NCBI RefSeq assembly: GCF_047607445.1
Contig: NZ_JBLKRT010000003.1
Span: 100,391-164,390 of the forward strand
Length of the DNA stretch: 64,000 nucleotides
DNA from: Crystallibacter sulfonylureivorans_A
Lineage (GTDB): Bacteria > Actinomycetota > Actinomycetes > Actinomycetales > Micrococcaceae
Direction: 5' to 3'
Shown: positions 34,449 through 44,568 of the stretch, piece by piece
Layout of the letters: each line of letters begins with the position of its first letter
How positions within the stretch are numbered: position 1 is the stretch's first letter
Position numbers and translations under genes: made by a program
Notes under the pieces: model-generated
What the model was told of the DNA's origin: nothing
Database searches by the model: none
The model's input: only the letters and a program-made list of their open reading frames with translations

Positions 34449-35240
34449 TCACTGGATGGTGAACGACTTTATTGTTACCGGTATTTTAGGCGGTCCGTCC
34501 TGGCTGGCAGCATCCTCGACACCGCCGGCCGCAATCTGCTCGATGACGTCCAGCCCTTCGGTTACCTTACCCATAATCGTGTAGCCGCCGGTATCCTGCG
34601 GGATCGTCGAATCTTTCCACGCAATGAAGAACTGCGTCCCGTTGCTGTAGGTGCTCGCGCCGCGGGCCACGGCGATCGTGCCGGCGGGGTAGACGCCGTC
34701 CTCGGGGGTGTTCTCTACCGGCCCCCACTGGTACTCCGGGTCGCCGCTGCCCGCGCCGTCCACCGAGCCGCACTGGAGCACTCCCATGCTGGTGGCAGTG
34801 GTGAGCCGGTGGCAGGTCTTACCCTCAAAGAATCCGTCCTTCGCCAACGTGGTGAAGACCGCGGCTGCCTGGGGAGCGGCCTTGCCGTCCAATTCCACGC
34901 CGATATCGCCTTCATTGGTCGCGATGGTGCCGTTGAAGACTTTGCCGGCGGCAAGCTCAGGAGACGGGATGTGTGCCGCATTGCCGGAGGACGACGGCGA
35001 GGGGACGGCTGCCGGGTCCTCGAGGCCTTGGCGGACCTGATCCATTTGGGACGGGGTGGGGTTCGAGGCGAAGACAGTGAGCTGCACGGTTACGGCACCG
35101 GCCACCAAGACTGCGATTGCCGCACCGGCCGCAATATTGTCCCTTTTGCGCCGCGCCGATTGCTGCCGGCGCAGGTCGCGCTTGGCTTCCATTAGGGCAA
35201 TCCGCCGCCGGGCTTCGCGGTCCGGACTTTTCCGTGCCAA
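34449..35240 (-). CDS. Membrane-anchored cyclophilin-type peptidyl-prolyl isomerase
   Basis: This 263-residue protein has a basic cytoplasmic N-terminus and one membrane helix (about residues 37-58, AAGAAIAVLVAGAVTVQL). A Pro/Ser linker leads to an extracytoplasmic cyclophilin domain from about residue 98. The catalytic Arg is in CHRLTTA, the Gln in VLQCG, and NGTQFFIAW matches the family core. It should speed proline isomerisation in exported proteins. Translation starts at TTG 35240 with AGGAGGAG upstream. It is divergent from hisS and upstream of the DUF349 gene. Confidence 0.92.
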   Translation of the reverse strand: MARKSPDREARRRIALMEAKRDLRRQQSARRKRDNIAAGAAIAVLVAGAVTVQLTVFASNPTPSQMDQVRQGLEDPAAVPSPSSSGNAAHIPSPELAAGKVFNGTIATNEGDIGVELDGKAAPQAAAVFTTLAKDGFFEGKTCHRLTTATSMGVLQCGSVDGAGSGDPEYQWGPVENTPEDGVYPAGTIAVARGASTYSNGTQFFIAWKDSTIPQDTGGYTIMGKVTEGLDVIEQIAAGGVEDAASQDGPPKIPVTIKSFTIQ

Positions 35241-35316
35241 AGCTCCTCCTGGTCTCCGCTGACGTCTACGCTGACTCGGTCCGCCGCGCCGGCGGCGGCC
35301 GCACCGGCAGCGCGGT

Positions 35317-35347
35317 TTGGTTCCGCTGCCGTGGCAGGCCTTAAAAT
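35317..35347 (+). promoter_or_regulatory. Predicted hisS promoter
   Basis: TTGGTT (35317-35322) and TAAAAT (35342-35347) are separated by 19 bp, which is slightly long. The hisS start is 100 bp downstream. Confidence 0.45.
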
Positions 35348-35446
35348 GGTCCAGCAGCCAGTTTAGCGATTCAGTGCCGCTGCGCGGTCGCCGGCTTCAG
35401 AACGATCAGCCCTTCTTCACCCTCATGTACTAGGAGATACGTCCGT

Positions 35447-36796
35447 ATGGCACGCAAGGCCTCGCTGTCAGGCTTCCCGGAATGGCTTCCGCAGGAGAGG
35501 CTTGTGGAACTTCACGTGCTGGATTCGCTGCGCCGGACTTTTGAGCTGCACGGCTTCTCTTCCATTGAGACCCGCGCCGTCGAGACCGTAGCCCAGCTGC
35601 TGCGCAAGGGCGAGATCGATAAAGAGGTCTACGGCCTGCACCGGCTGCAGGCCGATGAAGCCGAAGGCAAGGGCGACGACAAACTGGCCCTGCACTTCGA
35701 CCTCACCGTGCCGTTCGCGCGCTATGTAGTAGAGAACGCCGGCCACCTGGCCTTCCCGTTCCGCCGCTACCAAATCCAGAAAGTCTGGCGCGGGGAGCGC
35801 CCGCAGGAGGGCCGCGCCCGGGAGTTCACCCAGGCGGACATCGACGTGGTGGGCGACGGCGAGCTGCCGTTCCGCTACGACGTGGAACTGGCACTGGTGA
35901 TCGTCGAGGCCCTCGGCGCCCTGCCCATCCCGGATTTCAAGCTGCGGGTGAACAACCGCAAGCTCGCCGAGGGCTTCTACCGCGGCATCGGCCTGACCGA
36001 TACGGCCGGCGTGCTGCGCAGCATCGACAAGCTGGAGAAGATCGGCCCGGAAAAGGTTGCCGCGCTGCTGCAGGAAGAACTCGGGGCCACCGACGAACAG
36101 GCGCAGGCCGCGCTCAAGCTGGCCTCCATCCGCACTGAGGACACATCCTTCGTGGACCAGGTCCGCGCCCTGGGCGTCCAGCACGAACTGCTGGAAACCG
36201 GCTTGGCCGAACTGGAGGAAGTCATCGGCGAGGCGCACCGGCGCGCACCGGGCAAGGTCATGGCCGACCTCAGCATCGCCCGCGGCCTGGACTACTACAC
36301 CGGCACCGTCTACGAAACCGTGCTGGTGGGCCACGAGCAGCTCGGATCCATCTGCTCGGGCGGCCGGTATGACGCGCTGGCAACCAAGGGTAACCGGACC
36401 TTCCCCGGCGTCGGGCTGTCCATCGGCGTCACCCGACTGGTCATGCGGATATTGGGCCAGGAGTTCGCCACCGCATCACGGCATGTCCCGACGGCGGTGC
36501 TGGTCACCTTGGCGAACGAGGACAGCTGGTCGCAGGCCCAGGACGTGGCGGGTCAGCTGCGCGAACGCGGCATCAGCGTCGAAGTGGCAGCGAAGGCTGA
36601 CAAGTTCGGCAAACAGATCAAGTACGCCGACCGCCGCGGCATCCCCTTCGTCTGGTTCACCTCGGTGGCCGAAGACGGCAGCCTGAGCCACGAGGTGAAG
36701 GACATCCGTTCCGGCGACCAGACCGCCGCCGATCCGGCCAGTTGGACGCCGCCGGCCGAGGACTTGGTTCCGCAGGTCACCGCCGCCGCCCACTAG
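35447..36796 (+). CDS. hisS: Histidyl-tRNA synthetase
   Basis: This 449-residue class II synthetase charges tRNA-His. Motif 2 is in FRRYQIQKVWRGERP, with REFTQADIDVVG beside it. The histidine-specific loops include GLDYYTGTVYE near residue 282 and a glycine-rich CSGGRYD. A C-terminal anticodon-binding domain (VLVTLANED onward) is present. The ATG start has AGGAGA upstream with normal spacing. It is a single-gene unit ending at a strong bidirectional terminator. Confidence 0.97.
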   Translation: MARKASLSGFPEWLPQERLVELHVLDSLRRTFELHGFSSIETRAVETVAQLLRKGEIDKEVYGLHRLQADEAEGKGDDKLALHFDLTVPFARYVVENAGHLAFPFRRYQIQKVWRGERPQEGRAREFTQADIDVVGDGELPFRYDVELALVIVEALGALPIPDFKLRVNNRKLAEGFYRGIGLTDTAGVLRSIDKLEKIGPEKVAALLQEELGATDEQAQAALKLASIRTEDTSFVDQVRALGVQHELLETGLAELEEVIGEAHRRAPGKVMADLSIARGLDYYTGTVYETVLVGHEQLGSICSGGRYDALATKGNRTFPGVGLSIGVTRLVMRILGQEFATASRHVPTAVLVTLANEDSWSQAQDVAGQLRERGISVEVAAKADKFGKQIKYADRRGIPFVWFTSVAEDGSLSHEVKDIRSGDQTAADPASWTPPAEDLVPQVTAAAH

Positions 36797-36816
36797 CCCT
36801 GGCGGTTTAGACCGAT

Positions 36817-36855
36817 CCGCACTCGCCCAGCGGGTTCTCCGGTGGGCGAGTGCGG
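36817..36855. terminator. Bidirectional terminator between hisS and APC permease
   Basis: CCGCACTCGCCCA (36817-36829) and its exact complement (36843-36855) enclose a 13-nt loop between the convergent hisS and permease genes. Confidence 0.82.
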
Positions 36856-36875
36856 TTGAGCTGCCGGGCCGCCGC

Positions 36876-38126
36876 TTAGGCTTCGGGCCGGCGCCGCACC
36901 GGGGCCAGAACGGCCCGGCCGATGACGCCGACGGCGAGGACCGCGACCATCAGCACCACCGAGGTAATCGGCAGCGTGAACGCCAGCAGCAGGCAGCCGA
37001 CCAGCCCGGCCACATTCAGCAGCTTCGGCGCGTGCCAGGGCCGTTCGTCCAGAGTCAGGGCAGCGGCATTGGCAACGCTGTAATAAATCAGCACGCCGAA
37101 GCTGGAGAAGCCGACTACGGCCAGCACGTCCTGGGTCAGGAGCAGGAAGATCACGACGACGGCGACCACCAGTTCCGCTGCCCACGGGACCTTGAAGCGC
37201 GTGCCCACCCTGGTGAAAATCCGGGGCAGGTCCCCTTCCCGGGCCATGGCGAAGGTGGTTCGGCCCACGCCGGCGATCAACGCCAGCAGCGCGCCCAGGC
37301 TCGCCAGGGCAGCGGCCAGGGCAATGGCCGTGGTGCCCACTCCGCCGCCGACCTCCTCCATCACCGCGTGCAGCGGGGCTTCGGTCATGGCCAGCAATTC
37401 GGGTCCCAGATAGCGCAGCAGGCCCAGGCCGATCAGCACGTAGAGCACGAACGTGATCAACAGTGCGGAGAAGATGGCCAGCGGGATTAGCTTCTTTGGT
37501 TCGCGGATCTCTTCGCCCATGGTCGCAATCCGTGCGTAGCCGGCGAACGCGAAGAAGAACAGCCCGGCGGCTTGCAGGACTCCGTAGGCGGATACCTCGG
37601 TCTGGGTTGCCGGTCCGCCGATGGGGTCGGCGTCGAACGCCACCACCACCACGAACACCAGAACGGCGGCCACAAAAGCTACGATCCAGCGGGTCACCCA
37701 AGCGGTCCTGGTGATGCCCAGCAGGTTGACCGTGGTCAGTACCACCACGGCGGCCACAGCGGCGGCGGTGGCATAGTCGGGGAAGACGTAAATGCCGAAG
37801 GTCAGCGCCATCGCCGCGCAGGACGCAATCTTGCCGGTGACGAAGCTCCAGCCGGCTAGGAAACCGGGCCATTCGCCCAGCCGCTTCCGGCCGTAGATGT
37901 AGGCCCCGCCGCTGGTGGGGTAGAGGGTGGCCAATTGTGCCGTGGCGCTGGCGTTGCAGTACGCCACGATGCCGGCGATGGCCAGTGCCAGCGGCAGCCA
38001 GGGCCCGGCCGCGGCGGCAGCCGGCGTGAAGACGACGAAAACGCCCGCACCGATCATGGAGCCGACGCCCACCGTGGTGGCGTCCACCCCGCCCAACCGG
38101 CGTTCCAGCGATGATTCACTACTCAC
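36876..38126 (-). CDS. APC-family amino acid permease
   Basis: This membrane protein of 416 residues has about 12 helices of the amino acid/polyamine/organocation family. Helix 1 carries the GSMIGAGVFVVF motif, which forms part of the substrate site. The next helices include PLALAIAGIVAYCNA and TSGGAYIYGRKRLG. The substrate is not identifiable. The start is taken at GTG 38126, about ten bases after AGGAG and just ahead of SSLERRLGGVDA; the frame stays open further upstream without support. It is divergent from aspS. Confidence 0.88.
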   Translation of the reverse strand: MSSESSLERRLGGVDATTVGVGSMIGAGVFVVFTPAAAAAGPWLPLALAIAGIVAYCNASATAQLATLYPTSGGAYIYGRKRLGEWPGFLAGWSFVTGKIASCAAMALTFGIYVFPDYATAAAVAAVVVLTTVNLLGITRTAWVTRWIVAFVAAVLVFVVVVAFDADPIGGPATQTEVSAYGVLQAAGLFFFAFAGYARIATMGEEIREPKKLIPLAIFSALLITFVLYVLIGLGLLRYLGPELLAMTEAPLHAVMEEVGGGVGTTAIALAAALASLGALLALIAGVGRTTFAMAREGDLPRIFTRVGTRFKVPWAAELVVAVVVIFLLLTQDVLAVVGFSSFGVLIYYSVANAAALTLDERPWHAPKLLNVAGLVGCLLLAFTLPITSVVLMVAVLAVGVIGRAVLAPVRRRPEA

Positions 38127-38335
38127 AGATGCCACAGCTCCTAGCTGCGGGCCCGCAGGGTCTTCGGCCTCTCGGGCCGCTGGTGCCGCATGGTGCGGAG
38201 ACAAGGGTCCGGGGCGCCGCGTGATCAACGGTAAACTCGTGTACGTCTCCACTAACCATAGCCGTACGCCGCAGCCGCACAGGTAAACAACAGCGGACGG
38301 ACAGCTGAGCAATTCGTTCTACCGGAAGGACTGTT

Positions 38336-40144
38336 GTGCTGCGCACACACGACCTCGGCACCCTCAGGGCCGAGCACATCGGACAAACCGTTACCCTCGC
38401 CGGCTGGGTGGCCCGCCGCCGCGACCACGGTGGTGTGGCCTTCCTGGATCTGCGCGATGCCTCCGGCGTGGCCCAGGTGGTGGTCCGCGAAGAGGACGTC
38501 TTCCATGCGCTGCGCAACGAGTATGTGCTGCAGATTAAAGGCACGGTGGAGAAGCGGCCCGAGGGCAACGAAAACCCGGGCCTTGCCAGCGGCGAGGTAG
38601 AGGTCATCGCGGAGGACGTCGTCGTTCTCAATACTGCCGAACCGCTGCCGTTCCAGGTGGATGAGCACGTGGAGGTGGGCGAGGAAGCCCGCCTCAAGCA
38701 CCGTTACCTGGACCTGCGCCGGCCCGGTCCGTCGAAGGCGCTGCGGCTGCGTTCGGAGGTCAACCGGGTGGCGCGTGAACTGCTGCACGCCGACGGATTC
38801 GTGGAGATCGAAACCCCGACGTTGACCCGCTCGACGCCGGAAGGCGCCCGCGACTTCCTGGTGCCGGCACGCCTGGCCCCCGGATCCTGGTACGCGCTGC
38901 CGCAGTCCCCGCAGCTGTTCAAGCAGCTGCTGCAGGTGGGCGGCTTCGAGAAGTACTACCAGATTGCCCGCTGCTACCGCGATGAGGACTTCCGCGCCGA
39001 TCGGCAGCCGGAATTCACCCAGCTGGACATCGAAGCCAGCTTCGTGGACCAGGACGACATCATCGCGCTGGGTGAGCGGATTGTGCAGGCACTGTGGCGG
39101 CTGATCGGCGTCGAGATCAGCACCCCGATCGCCCGGATGACCTACGCCGAGGCGATGGACAAGTACGGTTCGGACAAGCCCGACCTGCGGTTCGGCCAGG
39201 AACTGACCGAGCTCACCGAGTTCTTCAAGGACACCACCTTCCGCGTCTTCCAGGCCCCCTATGTGGGCGCCGTGGTGATGCCCGGCGGTGCCTCTCAGGC
39301 CCGTCGCACGCTGGACGCCTGGCAGGAATGGGCCAAGCAGCGCGGCGCCAAGGGCCTGGCCTACGTGCTGGTCCAGGAGGACGGCGAGCTCACCGGCCCG
39401 GTGGCCAAGAACCTCACCGACTTCGAACGCGAGAACCTCGCCGGCACCGTCGGCGCCAAGCCCGGTGACTGCATCTTCTTCGCCGCCGGCGACCGGTCCT
39501 CGTCTCGGGCGCTGCTCGGCGCGGCCCGGGTGGAAATCGGCCACCGCACCGGATTGATCAACGACGGCGACTGGGCGTTCGTCTGGATCGTGGACGCGCC
39601 GATGTTCGAACCGGCCGAAGCCGCCGTGGCCTCCGGCGACGTGGCCGTCGGATCCGGTAAATGGACGGCCGTGCACCACGCCTTCACCTCGCCCAAGCCG
39701 GAGTTCATGGACACCTTCGACACCGACCCGGAGTCGGCGCTGTCCTACGCCTACGACATTGTCTGCAACGGCAACGAGATCGGCGGCGGTTCCATCCGTA
39801 TTCACCAGCGCGACATGCAGGAGCGTGTGTTCAAGGTGATGGGCCTGGACAAGGAATCGGCACAGACCAAGTTCGGCTTCCTGCTGGAAGGCTTCAAGTA
39901 CGGCGCCCCGCCGCACGGCGGCATCGCGTTCGGCTGGGACCGCGTGGTGGCGCTGCTGGCCGGCGAGGATTCGATCCGCGAAGTCATCGCCTTCCCGAAG
40001 ACCGGCGGCGGTTACGACCCGCTGACCGCCGCGCCCGCCGCGATCACGCCGCAGCAGCGCAAGGAGGCTGGCGTGGACGCCAAGCCGCAGCCCAAGGAAC
40101 CGGCAGCCAAGGAACCGGCAGCTAAGGAAGCCGGGGCCAAGTAA
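38336..40144 (+). CDS. aspS: Aspartyl-tRNA synthetase
   Basis: This 602-residue bacterial-type AspRS has an N-terminal OB anticodon domain (LAGWVARRRDHGGVAFLDLR) and a class II core. FRADRQPEFTQLDIEASF is motif 2, and an inserted GAD domain follows. Motif 3 lies in APPHGGIAFGWDR. It charges tRNA-Asp; whether it also misacylates tRNA-Asn cannot be judged here. Translation begins at GTG 38336 with GGAAGGA upstream. The last 20 residues are a Lys/Pro/Glu/Ala repeat (AKEPAAKEPAAKEAGAK), encoded by short tandem repeats. Confidence 0.96.
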   Translation: MLRTHDLGTLRAEHIGQTVTLAGWVARRRDHGGVAFLDLRDASGVAQVVVREEDVFHALRNEYVLQIKGTVEKRPEGNENPGLASGEVEVIAEDVVVLNTAEPLPFQVDEHVEVGEEARLKHRYLDLRRPGPSKALRLRSEVNRVARELLHADGFVEIETPTLTRSTPEGARDFLVPARLAPGSWYALPQSPQLFKQLLQVGGFEKYYQIARCYRDEDFRADRQPEFTQLDIEASFVDQDDIIALGERIVQALWRLIGVEISTPIARMTYAEAMDKYGSDKPDLRFGQELTELTEFFKDTTFRVFQAPYVGAVVMPGGASQARRTLDAWQEWAKQRGAKGLAYVLVQEDGELTGPVAKNLTDFERENLAGTVGAKPGDCIFFAAGDRSSSRALLGAARVEIGHRTGLINDGDWAFVWIVDAPMFEPAEAAVASGDVAVGSGKWTAVHHAFTSPKPEFMDTFDTDPESALSYAYDIVCNGNEIGGGSIRIHQRDMQERVFKVMGLDKESAQTKFGFLLEGFKYGAPPHGGIAFGWDRVVALLAGEDSIREVIAFPKTGGGYDPLTAAPAAITPQQRKEAGVDAKPQPKEPAAKEPAAKEAGAK

Positions 40145-40182
40145 GCCGGCACAGCCGGCATCCCTTTCGGCATTGACGGACG

Positions 40183-40220
40183 ACGGCGGGCGCGTACCTC
40201 TTGTGGTGCGCGCCCGCCGT
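40183..40220 (+). terminator. Terminator after aspS
   Basis: ACGGCGGGCGCGTACC pairs with GGTGCGCGCCCGCCGT (one G-U pair) around a 6-nt loop. It lies 38 bp after the aspS stop and just before the GNAT gene. Confidence 0.75.
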
Positions 40221-40236
40221 GTTGTCTGCTGGGGGC

Positions 40237-40854
40237 ATGACTACGGAGACCGGCGCCGACGTGGCGATTGTGCCCGCGAACGAGGCGTCCTGGGACGAAC
40301 TGCAGTTAGTGCTGGGCGTCCGCGGCGAGGCTGCCAGCTGCCAGTGCCAGTGGTTCCAGTCGGCTCCGGCCCAATGGCGCGAGGAGCACGTCGAGGAACG
40401 GGCCCTCCGGCTCCGGGCCGGGACCTCCTGTGGCGACCCGGCGGCCGGGGCCACCAGCGGCCTGGTCGCCTACCTGGACGGTGAGCCGGCCGGTTGGTGC
40501 GCGGTGGAGCCGCGGACGGCCTACCGTCGCTTGCGGACCAGCCGGGTGGTGTGGGCCGGCCGTGATGAGGATCCGGACGACGGCAGTGTCTGGGCAGCCG
40601 TCTGCTTTGTGACCCGGAAGGGTTTTCGGCGCCGGGGCATCAGTCGTGCGTTGGCCGCTGCCGTGCCGGACTGGGCGGAGGAGAACGGGGCCCGCGCCGT
40701 CGAAGGGTACCCGCTGGTCTTGAAGCCGGGGCAGGAGATGACGTGGGGCGAACTCTATGTGGGCAGCCACAGCATCTTCGCTGCGGCCGGTTTCCGCGAA
40801 GTCAGCCGCCCCACCGCCCGCCGGGCCGTGATGCGGATCGACTTCGAGCCTTAG
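40237..40854 (+). CDS. GNAT-family N-acetyltransferase
   Basis: This 205-residue protein has the GNAT fold. The N-terminal part includes CQCQWFQSAPAQWREE, which is typical of a subgroup of actinobacterial acetyltransferases. The acetyl-CoA-binding segment is VCFVTRKGFRRRGISRAL, near residues 122-139. The C-terminus ends in FREVSRPTARRAVMRIDFE. The acetylated substrate is unknown. ATG 40237 has a G-rich stretch immediately upstream and is preferred over earlier starts. The end of the gene is duplicated in tandem downstream. Confidence 0.85.
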   Translation: MTTETGADVAIVPANEASWDELQLVLGVRGEAASCQCQWFQSAPAQWREEHVEERALRLRAGTSCGDPAAGATSGLVAYLDGEPAGWCAVEPRTAYRRLRTSRVVWAGRDEDPDDGSVWAAVCFVTRKGFRRRGISRALAAAVPDWAEENGARAVEGYPLVLKPGQEMTWGELYVGSHSIFAAAGFREVSRPTARRAVMRIDFEP

Positions 40855-40884
40855 CCGGTCCGTGGTGCGGATCGACTTCGAACC
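40828..40884. repeat. 34-bp-period duplication at GNAT gene end
   Basis: The 23 bases at 40828-40850, ending just before the stop codon, recur at 40862-40884 with three differences. The copy lies in the non-coding sequence after the stop. Confidence 0.75.
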
Positions 40885-41019
40885 CCAGTCCGGGTAGCTG
40901 CGCTGTCTGCAGGGTGCCCCGTCTTGCCCGGGGACCGGAACAGGGCGCGGCAGGGCAGAGCGCGGGTGATGCCCGAACTTCCGCGCGGGCGATGCCGCCA
41001 GCACAGCGCCGCGAACGGA

Positions 41020-41025
41020 TAGCCT
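41020..41025 (+). promoter_or_regulatory. Possible leaderless -10 element (TAGCCT) of rarA
   Basis: TAGCCT fits TAnnnT and ends eight bases before GTG 41033. Transcription would then start at or next to the start codon. No ribosome binding site lies between. Confidence 0.35.
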
Positions 41026-41032
41026 TGACGGT

Positions 41033-42447
<1,415 letters not shown>

Positions 42448-42448
<1 letters not shown>

Positions 42449-42579
42449 CGACGGCGGGGTCCGGCGGCAGCGGCCAGCTTTCCAACAGCAGGCGGCCCGG
42501 GCTATTCCGACGGCGGGGCCTGGCTGCAGCGGCCCGTTCCAACGGCGGGCGTCCGGTCATCCGACGGCGGGGCCTGGCT
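42448..42579. repeat. Repeats between rarA and dtd
   Basis: CCGACGGCGGGGCCTGGCT occurs exactly at 42507 and 42561, a 54-bp period. A partial relative (ACGACGGCGGGGTCCGGC) starts near the rarA stop. The 150-bp interval holds no supported gene. Confidence 0.75.
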
Positions 42580-42598
42580 TTTCCAACGTCAGCACGCG

Positions 42599-43051
42599 TC
42601 AGCTGCGGCGCGGCTTGGTGAAGTCCTCGGTGTCCAGGCTGATGGTGAACGGGCCGGAATTGACCAGTTCCACCTCCATCATGGCGCCGAAGACGCCGGT
42701 TTCCACCTGGGCGCCCAGCCCGCGCAGGGCCGAGACAAAGTGATCCAGCAGCGGTTCACTGACCTCACCGGGGGCGGCCGCGGACCAGGACGGCCGTCGG
42801 CCACGCCGGGTGTCGGCGTACAGGGTGAACTGGCTGACCACCAGCAGCGGGGCTCCGGCATCGGCGCAGGAGAGTTCGCCGTCCAGGATGCGCAGCCGCC
42901 AGATCTTCTCCGCCAGCGCCGCGGCGTCCTCGGTGCTGTCGGAATGCGTGGCGCCGACCAGGACCACCAATCCGGGGCCGGGCAGGGCGCCCACCACCGT
43001 GCCGTCGACGCTGACGCTGGCGCGGCTCGCGCGCTGGAGAATGGCTCGCAT
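42599..43051 (-). CDS. dtd: D-aminoacyl-tRNA deacylase Dtd
   Basis: This 150-residue enzyme hydrolyses D-amino acids wrongly attached to tRNA. The conserved SQFTLYADTRRGRRPSW lies near residue 71, and the Gly-cis-Pro motif is in NSGPFT near residue 132. Length is typical. It is divergent from rpsD and convergent with rarA, so it is monocistronic. In some actinobacteria dtd lies near rel; here it sits between rarA and rpsD. Confidence 0.93.
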   Translation of the reverse strand: MRAILQRASRASVSVDGTVVGALPGPGLVVLVGATHSDSTEDAAALAEKIWRLRILDGELSCADAGAPLLVVSQFTLYADTRRGRRPSWSAAAPGEVSEPLLDHFVSALRGLGAQVETGVFGAMMEVELVNSGPFTISLDTEDFTKPRRS

Positions 43052-43090
43052 CCAGCCAGCCTAGACGTGGCGAGGCACCCGACCGGCTGA

Positions 43091-43099
43091 TGCTAGAAT
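43091..43099 (+). promoter_or_regulatory. Extended -10 promoter of rpsD
   Basis: TGC-TAGAAT is an extended -10 element (TG-n-TAnnnT) at 43091-43099. No good -35 is needed for this type. The expected transcript start is near 43106, leaving a leader of about 180 nt before rpsD. Confidence 0.5.
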
Positions 43100-43105
43100 G
43101 GTTGG

Positions 43106-43286
43106 CTGACTGGCAAGCCGTTCTTGCGCCGTCGATCCCACGAGTAGTCCAGCCGACTGAGGCAGTTCAGCGAAGGGGAGAGTCGTGTGCTCGGAACGGA
43201 CTGTAGCTGAAGGTAGCGGTTGACCAACGCTCTCCGGGACTTGGAGGCCAGCAAACCATTACACCGCACATAACTGGAAGGACATC
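43106..43286 (+). promoter_or_regulatory. Long structured rpsD leader, possible autoregulatory site
   Basis: The region between the predicted start of transcription and rpsD is about 180 nt. It contains possible helices: GGAGAG (43177-43182) with CTCTCC (43230-43235), and an inner GGTTG/CCAAC pair. S4 autoregulates its operon in several bacteria by binding leader RNA, but this leader has no motif I can assign to a known class. Confidence 0.35.
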
Positions 43287-43913
43287 GTGGCTAACAACAC
43301 ACGAGCCCGCCGCAAGGTCCGCATTTCGCGTGCCCTTGGCATTGCCCTGACGCCCAAGGCTGAGAAGTACATGGAGCGTCGTCCGTACGGCCCCGGCCAG
43401 CACGGACGCGCCCGCCGCAAGCAGGACAGTGACTACGCCGTTCGTCTGCGCGAGAAGCAGCGTCTGCGCGCCCAGTACGGCATCCGCGAAGCACAGATGA
43501 CCCGTGTCTTCGAGGAAGCCCGCAACACCGCCGGTCTGACCGGTGAAAACCTGATCGAGCTGCTGGAAATGCGTCTTGACGCCCTGGTGCTGCGTGCCGG
43601 CTTCGCCCGCACCATCGCCCAGGCCCGCCAGCTCGTGGTGCACCGCCACATCATGGTCAACGGCAAGCGCGTGGACCGTCCGTCCTTCCGCGTTTCCGAA
43701 GGCCAGCTGATCCACGTGCACGAGCGCTCCGAGAAGATGCCCCCGTTCCAGGTGGCAGCTGCCGGCGCTCACCGCGACGTGCTCCCCAACGTTCCGGCGT
43801 ACCTCGACGTTGCTTTGGAGAAGCTGCAGGCCCGCCTGGTCCGCCGCCCCAAGCGCTCCGAGGTTCCCGTGACCTGCGAAGAGCAGCTGGTGGTCGAATA
43901 CTACGCTCGCTAA
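43287..43913 (+). CDS. rpsD: 30S ribosomal protein S4
   Basis: This 208-residue primary 16S rRNA-binding protein has an S4 RNA-binding domain (RLDALVLRAGFARTIAQARQ and VNGKRVDRPSF). The N-terminal domain includes KYMERRPYGPGQHGRARRKQ. There is no N-terminal Cys zinc cluster, so it is the zinc-free form. The GTG start has GGAAGGA upstream. It stands alone rather than in the rpsM-rpsK-rpoA operon, as is usual in Arthrobacter relatives, and ends at a strong hairpin. Confidence 0.96.
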   Translation: MANNTRARRKVRISRALGIALTPKAEKYMERRPYGPGQHGRARRKQDSDYAVRLREKQRLRAQYGIREAQMTRVFEEARNTAGLTGENLIELLEMRLDALVLRAGFARTIAQARQLVVHRHIMVNGKRVDRPSFRVSEGQLIHVHERSEKMPPFQVAAAGAHRDVLPNVPAYLDVALEKLQARLVRRPKRSEVPVTCEEQLVVEYYAR

Positions 43914-43983
43914 TAAGTAGTTCCGGGGCCTGAACATCCCGGAAGTACCTTGGCGAGATGCTGCCTCCGGCATGGAGGCGGCG

Positions 43984-44019
43984 CTGAACAGCCCGCGGCA
44001 TCGGCCGCGGGCTGTTCAG
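43984..44019 (+). terminator. Terminator after rpsD
   Basis: A perfect 16-bp stem (arms 43984-43999 and 44004-44019) carries an ATCG loop, 71 bp after the rpsD stop. There is no long U-tract. Confidence 0.78.
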
Positions 44020-44166
44020 TAGGTAAGGTGTTGTTCAGTGGCGGGAAGGTTCCTGCAGAAGGTGCGCCCCGCCGTCGTTAGCCGGACCCCCGCAGCACAC
44101 GGCATGCTTGCGCTGTGCGCGGACCGGAGGTACGCCGTCAACCAAACAAGAGGAGCGTTTGAACCT

Positions 44167-44550
44167 ATGTCAGGTGGAGATATCGCCGGTCTGATCGCCG
44201 CGGGCGTGTTCGCGGTGCTGGTGGCCTTGCTGGCCATCCCGGTGTGGAAGCTCGGCAAAGTGTTTGATGAACTGCGCCAGGCCATCCGCGAGCTCAGCGA
44301 CGGCACCACCCCGTTGATTGGCGAAGTCACGACCACCGTCAGCACCACCAACGAACAGTTGAAGAAGGTCGACGGCATCTCCAACAACGTCTCCGACGCT
44401 TCGGCCAACGTTTCCGCCCTGACCTCGCTGCTCTCCGCGACCCTGGGCTCGCCGCTGATCAAGGTGGCAGCCTTCTCCTACGGCGTGCGCAGCGCCTTCA
44501 ACTCCGCCGGCAAGGGCGCGCCCGAGGGCAAGCGCCGCCGCGGCCGCTAA
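44167..44550 (+). CDS. DUF948 domain protein
   Basis: This 127-residue protein has one N-terminal membrane helix (about residues 5-27, IAGLIAAGVFAVLVALLAIP). A helical DUF948 region follows with regular Asn/Thr/Ser spacing (TTVSTTNEQLKKVDGISNNV). The end is basic (KRRRGR). Such proteins resemble methyl-accepting-type coiled coils but have no assigned function. ATG 44167 has AGAGGAG upstream. It leads a cluster conserved in actinobacteria just before alaS, followed after 18 bp by the DUF6167 gene. Confidence 0.85.
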   Translation: MSGGDIAGLIAAGVFAVLVALLAIPVWKLGKVFDELRQAIRELSDGTTPLIGEVTTTVSTTNEQLKKVDGISNNVSDASANVSALTSLLSATLGSPLIKVAAFSYGVRSAFNSAGKGAPEGKRRRGR

Positions 44551-44568
44551 TCCGCGAGAGGAACCGAC

